In this document: positions 16,439 to 25,000 of the stretch, piece by piece
Numbering within the stretch: position 1 is the stretch's first letter
Layout of the letters: each line of letters opens with the position of its first letter
Assembly: GCA_026129905.1 (NCBI GenBank)
Contig: JAHCHE010000023.1
Coordinates: forward strand, 62,001 to 126,000
DNA: 64,000 nucleotides
Reading direction: 5' to 3'
DNA from: Bryobacteraceae bacterium
Lineage (GTDB): Bacteria > Acidobacteriota > Terriglobia > Bryobacterales > Bryobacteraceae
Position numbers and translations under genes: made by a program
The notes under the pieces: generated by a model
Databases searched by the model: none
What the model saw: the letters and a program-made list of their open reading frames with translations, nothing else
Told to the model about the DNA's origin: nothing

Positions 16439-17671
16439 CTACCGTTGCGCCGCGCCGGCCCGTCCCATGATGGGCCAGACATCGACGATCTGCTCGCCGC
16501 GAGCGACGTAGTAACGATCGTAGACGTTCGTGCTCATGTCGAGGTTCGTGGGGTACAGTTCGACGCGCCCGCCGAGTTGAAAGTCTTTGTCGGCGTCGCT
16601 CCATTCCAGGATGCCGTACTCGGCGCCCTGGTTCTGGACCCTGACCTCGGGGCGCCCCTTCACCTCGTCGGTAGGCCGCAGCAAAGCCTTGTTGCCTGCA
16701 TCGATGGTGCATTGGCGCGGATGACGTTTGCTGATCACCGTCGTCATCACGGTGAGCGCCGCGCCAAAGTCGCCATAGACCGCCGGGTCGTCGCGGCCGC
16801 CGATCCGCCGGTACATCGTGTCCATGAACACGAAGGAGCCGGCCTGAAGTTCCGTCAGCCCCTTGCCCTCGCTGTCGATGTTGTACGTACCAGTGCTGCC
16901 TCCGGTAACGATTTCCACCGGCAAGCCCGCCTGCCGCGCCATGCCAACGGTTTCGAGCAACCCGGCAATGTCGTCCGCGGACTTTTTCTTGCGCTGCTCC
17001 CACCCCTTGGTGTGCGACGCGGCGCCGGAATAACCCATCAGGCCGAGGAGGCGCAGGTTCTTCGCCGCATCTACCTTCTTGGCCAGTTCCACCGCCGGCG
17101 CGCCCGGTTCGATGCCGTGGCGAGTGAGCCCCGCGTAGATGTCGACGACGGTTCTGAGTTTCACGCCCTCGGCGGCCGCGGCTTCCTGGAGCCAGCCGGC
17201 GACCAGCGGATCGTCGACAACCGTGCCGAAAGTCGGCTCCTTCTTCGCCAGAGCGACGGTCCGCGCGATGTTGTTCCTGCTGGCCGGCTGGCGCGTCAGC
17301 AGTACGCCCTTGATTCCGGCGCCGGCCATCAGCTCGCACTCGGCCACCGTCGCGCAGGTGACGCCGACGCCGCCAAGGCTCATCTGACGCCGGGCAATGT
17401 CGGGGCTCTTGTGCACCTTCACGTGGCCCCGCAATTCGATCCCCTTGGTGCGGCAATGCTCGGCCATTGTCCGCAGATTCCTTTCGAATATCTCCAGGTC
17501 GACCACCATGCAGGGAGTCGGGAGATCCTCTTTACACAGATCCCGAAAATCGCGCCGCGCGATGCGCCCCTCGATGTCGCTGTACCGGCTAGTACGGCCG
17601 AACAGCGCATGAGAAGAACCCAGCAGGCCGCCGGCGGCGGCCGCGCCCAGAAACCGTCTCCGCGAGTCCAT
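16439..17671 (-). CDS. D-threonine aldolase-like PLP enzyme, Tat-exported
   Basis: A 410-residue PLP-dependent enzyme of the alanine-racemase-fold D-threonine aldolase/D-serine dehydratase-like group. I chose the ATG at 17671 because it places a twin-arginine signal (MDSRRRFLGAAAAGGLLG) at the N-terminus; the open frame continues 41 codons further without family similarity. DLPTPCMVVDLEIFERNL starts the barrel, and RGHVKVHKSPDIARRQ carries the likely Schiff-base lysine (Lys85). VTGGSTGTYN and the C-terminal DSD1-like domain with VWPIMGRAG follow. It should act on a D-amino or beta-hydroxy amino acid in the periplasm; the substrate cannot be read from context. Confidence 0.8.
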   Translation of the reverse strand: MDSRRRFLGAAAAGGLLGSSHALFGRTSRYSDIEGRIARRDFRDLCKEDLPTPCMVVDLEIFERNLRTMAEHCRTKGIELRGHVKVHKSPDIARRQMSLGGVGVTCATVAECELMAGAGIKGVLLTRQPASRNNIARTVALAKKEPTFGTVVDDPLVAGWLQEAAAAEGVKLRTVVDIYAGLTRHGIEPGAPAVELAKKVDAAKNLRLLGLMGYSGAASHTKGWEQRKKKSADDIAGLLETVGMARQAGLPVEIVTGGSTGTYNIDSEGKGLTELQAGSFVFMDTMYRRIGGRDDPAVYGDFGAALTVMTTVISKRHPRQCTIDAGNKALLRPTDEVKGRPEVRVQNQGAEYGILEWSDADKDFQLGGRVELYPTNLDMSTNVYDRYYVARGEQIVDVWPIMGRAGAAQR

Positions 17672-17807
17672 ACGGAGAATCGTACCGCGATTCTCGGGCC
17701 GGCGCTCGCGATCCACGCAGGCGCGCAGACGCCGGCCGTAAACGATTTCCGCGCGAGCGGGAACAAACGGACCGCAACGTTCGTCTATTGACACGAGTCC
17801 GAAAGGA

Positions 17808-17843
17808 TGCTAGTTTTATAGCAGACATGCTAGAAAAATAGCA
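17808..17843. promoter_or_regulatory. Two BlaI-type operator dyads
   Basis: Two 16-bp palindromic sites of form TGCTA-N6-TAGCA lie directly upstream of the BlaI gene: TGCTAGTTTTATAGCA at 17808-17823 and TGCTAGAAAAATAGCA at 17828-17843. Centres are 20 bp apart, placing the two on the same helix face. The second ends 8 bp before the ATG at 17852. This fits autorepression by the BlaI-family regulator, released when the M56 sensor protease is activated. A divergent gene starts at 17671 and may share the region. Confidence 0.8.
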
Positions 17844-17851
17844 GAAGCGAT

Positions 17852-18241
17852 ATGGCGGAACCGATCCAACCCAAGCTCAGCCGGCGCGAACGCCAGATCA
17901 TGGACATCCTCTACAAGCTGGAACGGGCGACCGCGGCCGAGGTGCTTGCGGCGCTACCCGACCAACCGAGTTACTCCACGGTGCGCGCCCAGTTACGCGT
18001 GCTCGAAGGAAAAGGTCACGTGCGGCACGAGGAACATGGGCTGCGCTATGTCTTCGCGCCGGTGGTTCCTCGCGAGAAGGTCCGGCAATCCGCTCTCCGC
18101 CACCTCGTGGAGACCTTCTTCGAAGGGTCCACGGAGAAGGTGGTGGCGGCGCTGCTCGGCGGAAATTCGAAGCCGTCGGACGAAGAACTTGCCCGCCTGT
18201 CGGAGCTGATCGACGAGGCCAAGAAGGGGGAAACGAAATGA
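17852..18241 (+). CDS. BlaI/MecI-family transcriptional repressor
   Basis: A 129-residue winged-helix repressor: LSRRERQIMDILYKLERATAAEVLAALPDQPSYSTVRAQLRVLEGKGHVRHEEHGLRYVFAPV is the canonical BlaI/MecI/CopY DNA-binding domain, and a short C-terminal dimerisation helix follows. It should bind the two TGCTA-N6-TAGCA dyads just upstream and repress its own operon. The next gene, a BlaR1-like M56 protease, overlaps it by 4 bp (ATGA). In Acidobacteriota such pairs are very common and mostly unrelated to beta-lactam resistance; no beta-lactamase is nearby. Confidence 0.92.
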   Translation: MAEPIQPKLSRRERQIMDILYKLERATAAEVLAALPDQPSYSTVRAQLRVLEGKGHVRHEEHGLRYVFAPVVPREKVRQSALRHLVETFFEGSTEKVVAALLGGNSKPSDEELARLSELIDEAKKGETK

Positions 18242-19890
18242 CGTTGCCATGGGACGGCGCGGAAAACTGGCTGGGGCAGTTCTTCCTCAGCGCGGTGAAG
18301 GCATCCCTGCTGCTGGGGCTCGCCTGGCTGTTCGTACGGCTTTCCCGGCCGGGTTCCGCCGCGATGCGGCACCTCATCTGGACGGCGGCGGTCGCAGCCG
18401 CCATTTCGATTCCGCTTGTCAGCAAGGTGGCGCCGGGCTGGCGGCTGGACTCCCTGAAACAGGCCGCGCCCCGCTGGCTTTCGGAGCCATCGGAATCGAT
18501 TGTGTCGCAGATGCCGGCGTTGCCGCCAATGTTGCTGGCGGCGGACTCCGCTCGGCCGTGGCAGGAGCAGGCGGCCGGAGCGTTGTGGTGGATCTGGGCC
18601 GGCGGCGCGCTCGCGCTGGCGCTGAGCCTGGCGCTCGGCTCGATTCGGCTGGCCTTGCTGGCGTGGCGCGCTCGCGCCCTCGATACGACCGAATGGAAAG
18701 CGGCGCTGGAGGAGATAGCGGCCGCGCTTGGAATCAAGCGGCCCGTCCGGTTGATTCGCTGCCGGGAAGCGACAATGCCGGTCACGTGGGGCTGGCTTCG
18801 CCCGCGCGTGATGCTCCCACAGGACTGCGTGAACTGGCCGCGCGAGCGGATACGAGTGGTGCTTGCGCACGAACTGGCGCACGTGAAACGCCAGGACTGG
18901 GCGGTCCAGATGCTCGCCGAGTTCGGCCGCGCAGTCTACTGGTTCAACCCCCTGATTTGGATTGGCTCGAATCGGCTGCGGACCGAGAGTGAACTCGCCG
19001 CCGACGATGCCGTGCTGAACCTCGGCATCCGTCCCCCGGCCTATGCCGAGCAACTGCTCGACATTGCCCGTTCGCTCAAGCGTTCGCGCCTCGCCTGGCT
19101 GCCGGCTTTGGCCGTCGCCCGGCAATCGAATTTGGAAAGGAGACTGATTGCCATGCTAAACCCATCGCTCGACCGGCGCACGGTCACAGCGAAATCCGTG
19201 TTCCTCATTTTCACCGCCGCGTTGTGCCTCGCGCTGCCGCTGGCCGCGCTGCAAACCCTCTCCGGGAAATTCTACGGCACGGTGTCCGACGCGACCGGAG
19301 GCGTCGTTCCCAACGCCACGGTGATTCTGTCCAACGTAAACGGATCGACCCGCGACATGACCACGACCAGTACCGTGGGCGTCTTCGAGTTCGTCGATCT
19401 GCCCAGCGGCCATTACACGCTGGAAGTGCTCAAACCGGGCTTTGCGCGCTACGTAGTGAGCGATGTTGCGCTCGAGCCTAACAAGAACCAGCACCTGCCG
19501 GTGAAGCTCGCGGTCGGCAAAGTAACCGAGCGCATCAATGTGGTCGGAGACGGCGCGAAAGCGGCGGCGCAGCGGACCTCCGGCGAGACGCCGCAACGGA
19601 TCCGCGTCGGCGGCAACGTGCAGTCCACCAAACTGGTGCACATGGAACGCCCGTCGTATCCCACCGTAGCGAAGGCCGCCGGCATTGAAGGAATGGTCGT
19701 CCTGGAGGCAGTGATCGGCAAGGAGGGCAGTCTGCTGTCACTGCGCGTAATGAACAGCCAGATCGATCCGGACCTGGCCCGCGCGGCGGTGGAAGCGGTC
19801 AGCCAGTGGAAGTATCAGCCGACGCTGCTCAACGGCGAACCGGTTGAGGTAATTGTTCAGATCGACGTCAACTTCACCCTCGCCAAGTAG
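18238..19890 (+). CDS. BlaR1-like M56 metalloprotease fused to carboxypeptidase-regulatory and TonB C-terminal domains
   Basis: A 550-residue membrane protein. Hydrophobic segments near residues 13-32, 42-60 and 115-140 flank an M56 zinc protease domain; the catalytic HELAH is at 211-215. About residue 320 begins another hydrophobic segment (VFLIFTAALCLALPLAAL). Then comes a carboxypeptidase-regulatory-like beta-sandwich (GKFYGTVSDATGGVVPNATV to PVKLAVGKVTERI), and finally a TonB C-terminal fold (VQSTKLVHMERPSYPTVAKAAG, EAVSQWKYQPTLLNGEPVEV). The usual BlaR1 penicillin-sensor domain is replaced by these two modules, so the signal is unlikely to be a beta-lactam and may be envelope-derived. 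It overlaps blaI by 4 bp. Confidence 0.88.
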   Translation: MTLPWDGAENWLGQFFLSAVKASLLLGLAWLFVRLSRPGSAAMRHLIWTAAVAAAISIPLVSKVAPGWRLDSLKQAAPRWLSEPSESIVSQMPALPPMLLAADSARPWQEQAAGALWWIWAGGALALALSLALGSIRLALLAWRARALDTTEWKAALEEIAAALGIKRPVRLIRCREATMPVTWGWLRPRVMLPQDCVNWPRERIRVVLAHELAHVKRQDWAVQMLAEFGRAVYWFNPLIWIGSNRLRTESELAADDAVLNLGIRPPAYAEQLLDIARSLKRSRLAWLPALAVARQSNLERRLIAMLNPSLDRRTVTAKSVFLIFTAALCLALPLAALQTLSGKFYGTVSDATGGVVPNATVILSNVNGSTRDMTTTSTVGVFEFVDLPSGHYTLEVLKPGFARYVVSDVALEPNKNQHLPVKLAVGKVTERINVVGDGAKAAAQRTSGETPQRIRVGGNVQSTKLVHMERPSYPTVAKAAGIEGMVVLEAVIGKEGSLLSLRVMNSQIDPDLARAAVEAVSQWKYQPTLLNGEPVEVIVQIDVNFTLAK

Positions 19891-19903
19891 TAACCCTCCT
19901 CAG

Positions 19904-19935
19904 CGGGCGGAAGCCACACACCCCGCTTCCGCCCG
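19904..19935 (+). terminator. Strong hairpin after the M56 gene
   Basis: An 11-bp perfect stem (CGGGCGGAAGC at 19904-19914, GCTTCCGCCCG at 19925-19935) with a 10-nt CA/C loop lies 14 bp after the stop codon. No long T tract follows, so it may stop transcription with help or protect the 3' end. Confidence 0.65.
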
Positions 19936-20030
19936 TCTCCTGCTCCGGGATCTTCTTAACAGCCGGTTTCGGATCTGATTGTGATCCTGCCTGCGCGGCG
20001 CCGTGGCGTGATATTATTTTCCGGTCGCAT

Positions 20031-20783
20031 ATGGCCGATGCCGTCCAGCCCATGATGGAAGCCGTCGCGGCAAGCAGGAATGCTCCCCGGCATTCCGCGC
20101 TGGTTCGCGTCACGCACTGGATCACCACGCTGTGCGTCTTCGCGTTGCTGGTAAGCGGCATTCAGATTGTGCTCTCTCATCCGCGCTTTTACTGGGGCGA
20201 GGTGGGGAATGTATTGACGACCCCGCTTTTCACTCTGCCGGTCCCGTCTTCGAGAGCGGCGGTACCCACCGGCTATGGGTACGTGCTGTCGGACCAAAAT
20301 GGCTGGAGCCGTTCTCTTCACTTCCAGGCGGCGTGGGTTCTTGTATTCACGGGTATCGCGTACCTGATTTCCGGTCTGCTGAGGCGGCACTTCAGCAGGA
20401 ATCTCGTCCCAACCGGCGCCGATCTCCGCCCGCGCTCACTGCTGGAGGCCGCGGGGGGCCGTTTGCGCTCGCGGAAGCCGGACGAGGCGGAAGCCCCGCG
20501 GTATAACGTCCTTCAACGGCTCGCGTACTTATTCGTGATCTTCGTCCTGACGCCTTTGGCTATCTGGACGGGACTGGCGATGTCCCCGGCGCTCGTCTCG
20601 GCGTTTCCCTTCCTGGTGGGGGCGTTCGGAGGACAGCAATCCGCGCGCACGATTCACTTCGTCGTGTCGGCGCTGATCGTCCTGTTCGTCCTCGTCCATA
20701 CCGCAATGGTCTGTAGAGCGGGATTCACGAGTCGCATGCGCGCCATGATCACAGGCCGCATCGCTTCGCGGAGTGAGCCATGA
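20031..20783 (+). CDS. Cytochrome b561-type membrane protein
   Basis: A 250-residue membrane protein of the cytochrome b561/thiosulfate-reductase b-subunit type. Four to five hydrophobic helices carry the expected haem-ligand histidines: VRVTHWITTLCV, RSLHFQAAWVLVF, RTIHFVVSALIVL and FVLVHTAMVC. Its stop overlaps the start of a molybdopterin oxidoreductase (ATGA). The two probably form a membrane-anchored redox pair in which this protein passes quinol-derived electrons to, or takes them from, the periplasmic molybdoenzyme. The organisation resembles MsrP/MsrQ, but the cytochrome is of the b561 type, not the short MsrQ type. Confidence 0.8.
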   Translation: MADAVQPMMEAVAASRNAPRHSALVRVTHWITTLCVFALLVSGIQIVLSHPRFYWGEVGNVLTTPLFTLPVPSSRAAVPTGYGYVLSDQNGWSRSLHFQAAWVLVFTGIAYLISGLLRRHFSRNLVPTGADLRPRSLLEAAGGRLRSRKPDEAEAPRYNVLQRLAYLFVIFVLTPLAIWTGLAMSPALVSAFPFLVGAFGGQQSARTIHFVVSALIVLFVLVHTAMVCRAGFTSRMRAMITGRIASRSEP

Positions 20784-21517
20784 GTAACGTCACCCGTCGC
20801 AAATTGATCACCACCGGGCTTGCGACGGCGGCGGGCGCGGCGGGACTGGCGGCGGCCGCGCGAATCGCGGACCGCTACGGCCTGATCCCGCCGGAAGGCG
20901 CCCGCCTCTACCATCCTGGTGAAACCCTGACGTACGCTTCCCACCGCCTGCTGGCGCGCCAGTCCGCGGCGCGGGAATTCGCGCGCGGTCAGATCTCGAA
21001 AGACCCGTTCCCCAACCACGCGCCTCCGGACGGCGACGACTACGCTCGCCTTCGCGCCGGAGGATTCGCCGGCTGGAGGATCGAGGTTGACGGGATGGTC
21101 GCCAATCCCACGTCGTTCTCTCTCGCCGACCTGAGGAGTTTCCCGTCGCGCAGTCAGATCACGATGCTGCAATGCGAAGAGGGTTGGTCGTTCATAGCCG
21201 AGTGGATCGGGACGCCGCTATCGGAGATTCTGGCCGCGGTGGGAACGCTTCCGCAAGCGCGCTATGTCGACTACTACTCGATTCAGCCCAAGTGGCGGCA
21301 GAGCATCGACATGGCCGACGCCCTCCACCCGCAGACCTTCCTGACGTACGGGATGAACGGCGGCGAGCTTCCGGAAGGGCACGGCGCTCCCGTTCGCCTG
21401 AGTCTCCCCCGCCAGCTTAGCTACAAGAGCGTCAAGTACATCACGCGGCTGACCCTCACCGACCGCATCACCGGGTACGGGGGCAAAGGGCGCTATTCCT
21501 GGTACGCGGGTATCTGA
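20780..21517 (+). CDS. Tat-exported sulfite-oxidase-fold molybdopterin oxidoreductase
   Basis: A 245-residue periplasmic molybdoenzyme. The N-terminus has a twin-arginine-like signal (MSNVTRRKLITTGLATAAGAAGLAAAA). The sulfite-oxidase-type Moco fold follows: GWRIEVDGMVANPTSFSLADL, then the molybdenum-ligating cysteine in MLQCEEGW (Cys132), EWIGTPLSEIL, and YGMNGGELPEGHGAPVRLSLPR. It is translationally coupled to the cytochrome b561 gene. Family members oxidise or reduce sulfite, methionine sulfoxide or related small molecules; the true substrate is not deducible here. Confidence 0.85.
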   Translation: MSNVTRRKLITTGLATAAGAAGLAAAARIADRYGLIPPEGARLYHPGETLTYASHRLLARQSAAREFARGQISKDPFPNHAPPDGDDYARLRAGGFAGWRIEVDGMVANPTSFSLADLRSFPSRSQITMLQCEEGWSFIAEWIGTPLSEILAAVGTLPQARYVDYYSIQPKWRQSIDMADALHPQTFLTYGMNGGELPEGHGAPVRLSLPRQLSYKSVKYITRLTLTDRITGYGGKGRYSWYAGI

Positions 21518-21740
21518 AGAGCGGCGGAACGGCCATCACCCCCAGTTCTAGGGCCCCTGCCGTTAGACGGAGGGTCAACGCCAACACGCGCGCTCTATGT
21601 TGGCAGTCCGGCAATCAACGGCGGTAGCCCCGCGTTGCCCGGAGGTGGAGCTGCGCTTTCATGTGAACCCGTCGACCAGAGAGGAGTCCGAAGGCCTCGG
21701 AATGGCAGGTGCGACATGGGAGCCTCATGCGGGCTCTGGA
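21518..21740. other. Intergenic stretch with no recognised gene
   Basis: Between the molybdoenzyme and the VapBC fossils I see no coding signal beyond short shadow frames. It is probably continued decay of the same toxin-antitoxin region. Confidence 0.4.
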
Positions 21741-21879
21741 TCAGGCGGACCGAATGTCGACGACCGGCGCATCGGTGTGGATAAAATCGTTGCCTTTCGA
21801 CACAGCAAGGGCTCTCCTGAAGCCTGGCAAGTTCCGCTGCAAGTTGCTCGACCGCGGGATTTCGAATGTTCAAGGCCAT
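21741..21879 (-). pseudogene. VapB/VapC toxin-antitoxin fossil
   Basis: On the minus strand ATG 21879 opens MALNIRNPAVEQLAAELARL, the diagnostic start of Rv0623-type VapB antitoxins. After 20 codons the reading jumps to a VapC-like C-terminus: GEPLL (21803-21817, other frame), then KGNDFIHTD in a third frame (from 21797), ending at TGA 21741-21743. VapC toxins typically end with GEPLLFKGxDFxxTD. So the middle of both genes is deleted and the remains carry frameshifts. Not functional. Confidence 0.75.
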
Positions 21880-21929
21880 TCTACACGCATAGACTGTCGT
21901 GCATATTGTCGCTCTCTGGTGGTTCTGCG

Positions 21930-21956
21930 TAGCGGCCCACGAATCTTCAGGGCCAT
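21930..21956 (-). pseudogene. Second VapB start fossil
   Basis: ATG 21956 opens MALKIRGP, another VapB-type start, which decays after about eight codons. It lies 77 bp upstream of the first VapB start; the two are an imperfect direct repeat (18 of 21 bases, 21941-21961 and 21864-21884). This indicates two tandem antitoxin remnants, or a duplication during decay. Confidence 0.5.
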
Positions 21957-22005
21957 TGTACCCCTCTTGCCTGGACGTCCTGAAAGCCGAAAAAGCGCTC
22001 CCTTA

Positions 22006-25000
22006 TCAGAACTCGTAGCGCAGCGCGAACTGCATGACGCGCGGATTGGTTAGCAGGTCTTGATACTTGCCGAAGCTGCCGCGGCCGCCGAGTGAAAGCG
22101 AGGCCGACCACGGATCGAAGCGCGCCGTGTTCGCGACGTTGAACACCTCCCACCGGAACTGAAGGCTGTGCAGTTCCCACGGCATCGTGAAGCGCTTCGC
22201 CAGCCCCATGTCGAGCGTGAAGTAACCGTCGCCCCGCACGCCGTTGCGTTGTCCGCTTTCGCCGACGTCGGTGTTTCGCCAGGACTCGATGGCGACACCC
22301 GGGTCGGGGAACAGGTTCACGCCGGGATTTCCGGCGATGGCCGGAGCGTTCTTGTAGACGCCCTGCGCCGGATTCGGACCATCCTGCGTGGCGTAGCCGC
22401 CGATCTGCCAGTTGGTGGGCCACGCGCCGCCGTTGTCGACTGTAGCCGGGAGGCCGGAACTCATGCGCCATAGGCCGGAGAGCTGCCAGCCGCCCAGGAT
22501 CTGATTCACCACGGGATTCCAGCCCGAGCCCCACTTCTTGCCGCGCCCGAACGGCAGTTCCGCCACCCAGTTGGCGTTCACCAGGTGCCGCACGTCGTAA
22601 TCGGAGACTGCCTTCATCTGCCACGGTTGCCAGGGATTGATCATCATGTCGGTCCAGATGTTGGTGCGCTCGGCAGCCGATCCGAGGTCGAGAGACTTCG
22701 ATAACGTGTAGTTCAGGTCGAACTGGAGGCCGCCGCTGAACCGCTTCCGCAGCGTAAGCTGGCCGGCATGGTAGTTCCCGCCGGCGATGGAACTCCAGGC
22801 GGTCAGCGACAGGTATTGCTCATTGAAGTACGACCACGGCCCCAGCCGGCTGAAGCCCAAGGCATCGAGAGTGATCAGCGCGCCGGTGTAGTCCGGCATG
22901 GAATCGGCGTACAGCCCGTAGGCGTTCTGCGTCGCCGTGAGCCCATCGAACGCGAGATCCGGGAACAGGTTCTCCCAGTACGCGATCGGCGCCACGTTCT
23001 CTATCGGAGTGTCCTGTTCGGCCAGCCGGATGAGCTGCTTGGCCGCGCCAAAGTAGGTCTGGCCCGACGCGGGGTCCTTGATGTCGGCCGGAATCGCCAG
23101 GTCCCGCTGCGTCAGCGAGCGCCGCGACAGCCGTCCGACGTAGGACGCCTCCACGAAAAAGTCGCGCGGCAGTTCGCGCCCGATCGAGAAATTTAGCGCC
23201 ATTGAATACGGCGGCCGGATCGTGTCGTCCACCGCCCCGGTGACGTCGTTCACCGGAGGCGCGGTCTGAGGAAATTCCCTCGGCGGAGCGGGCTGGATAG
23301 CCTGCGAGGGAATCTGGTTCCAGGCGATGAATCGCGATACCGAAGCCACCGGCTGGCTGGTCGGGCTCGGAATGTTGGTCGACAGCCCCAGCGCGTAATT
23401 GTCGAAGAACCGGATCACGCCCTGGCCGAAGTTGTCGTAGAACATGCCGAAGCCGGCGCGGAACGACGTCCTCCCCGGCCCTCCGAACAGCTTTCCCCAG
23501 AACCCGTCGTCGGCCTGGGGAGAATAAGCGAGCGAAATGCGAGGCGCGAAATTCTTCTTATGGTAGGGGTATAGCGGACGGCCCTGCGCGCCGTCACGTA
23601 GCGTGTATTGAATTTCACCCGCTTCGGCCTGCGAGCGGCCTTCCTGCGCCAGTTGCCCCCGCGTGTTGAACCATTCCCCGAGCGACGGGATGGCGGAGAC
23701 CTGCAAACCGTTGGTCTCATGCACCGGCGGCATAAGCGACCAGCGCACGCCGGCTGTCAGCGTCAGCCCGCGCGTCAGCCGCCAGCTATCGTTGAAATAG
23801 AACTCGTATTGCTCCTGGGCAAACTCGCGGATGACAGGCGCGCCCTGCGGCTGAACGGCGCCGGAGGCATCGTAGTTGTAGGTTGAATCGACCTGCGAGA
23901 CAAGCCCAAGAACGTTGGCCACCGCCCAGCGGTAGGAGGTGCGGAACGCCACATCGAGATCCGGGACGGGGGCGTTCAGTTCCGAACCCGACCCCCGCAG
24001 TACGGACGCGTTGACCACCGCCCCGTGCCACGAGCGGTTGTAATTGACCCGGTTATTATCGATCAGCCGGACCACGCCGCCGAACTTCAACTGGTGTCTT
24101 CCCTTAATCCAGCTCATGTCCTCGCGGAAGGTGTGGACGGGCACGATTCGGGTGAGGCTGGGGGTATCCGGATAAAGAGCGTCCAGGCCCCGGAACGTCA
24201 CCACCGGCGTCGATTGGCCCCCCGCCTGCTCGACCCCCTGCCGCGTGTACCCGTAGCGGAAGGCGCTGAACAGGCTCGGCGAAATTGTCGTGTTGTAGCC
24301 AACGGCCAGACCTTTCGTGTTGGTCAGAAAGGTATACCGCCGGCCCGTCCCGGGAAATTGCGAGACGTCCTGATCGCTGTCGTCCTGATAGTTGCCACGG
24401 AAGAAGAATTGATGCCTGCTTGCGGAATCGGCGTACCAGTCCCAACGGGTAATGTAGGTGTTCAGGTTCGTTTTCACCGGCGACTTGAAGCGATATCCGC
24501 GCGTATTCAGGCCGTCGCCGGTGGTGTCGTCGTTCGGCAGCGGGTAGGACCGGAAATAGTCCAACACGCCCTGGCTGACGCCGATGCCGGCCGGGTCGAT
24601 CCGCGTCTGTAGATCGGCGGGCGTCAATGTCCCGACGGAACCGTCCGTGCTCAGGTATTGCACGATGCCTTCGCGCAAGTTCGCGGACGGAACCGTTCGA
24701 ACGACGCTTTCCTCGCTGCTGTACCGGTGGCCTTCATAATTGAAAAAGAAGAAGAGCCGGTTCTTCTTTATTGGTCCGCCAATGGCGGCGCCGAACACGT
24801 TGCGATTCAACTTCTGCCGCTCGATGCCCCCGCTGGGGTTGTCGTCCGACGCGGGAACGGCGTTGTTGAAATAGCTATTGGCCGATGTCTTGGTGTTGCG
24901 CAGATACTCGTAAAGCGCCCCGTGGAAGTCGTTGCCGCCCGCCTTGGTTACCAGCGCCACCTGCGCCCCGGAGGAACGGCCTTCCTCCGCCCCCGCATTC

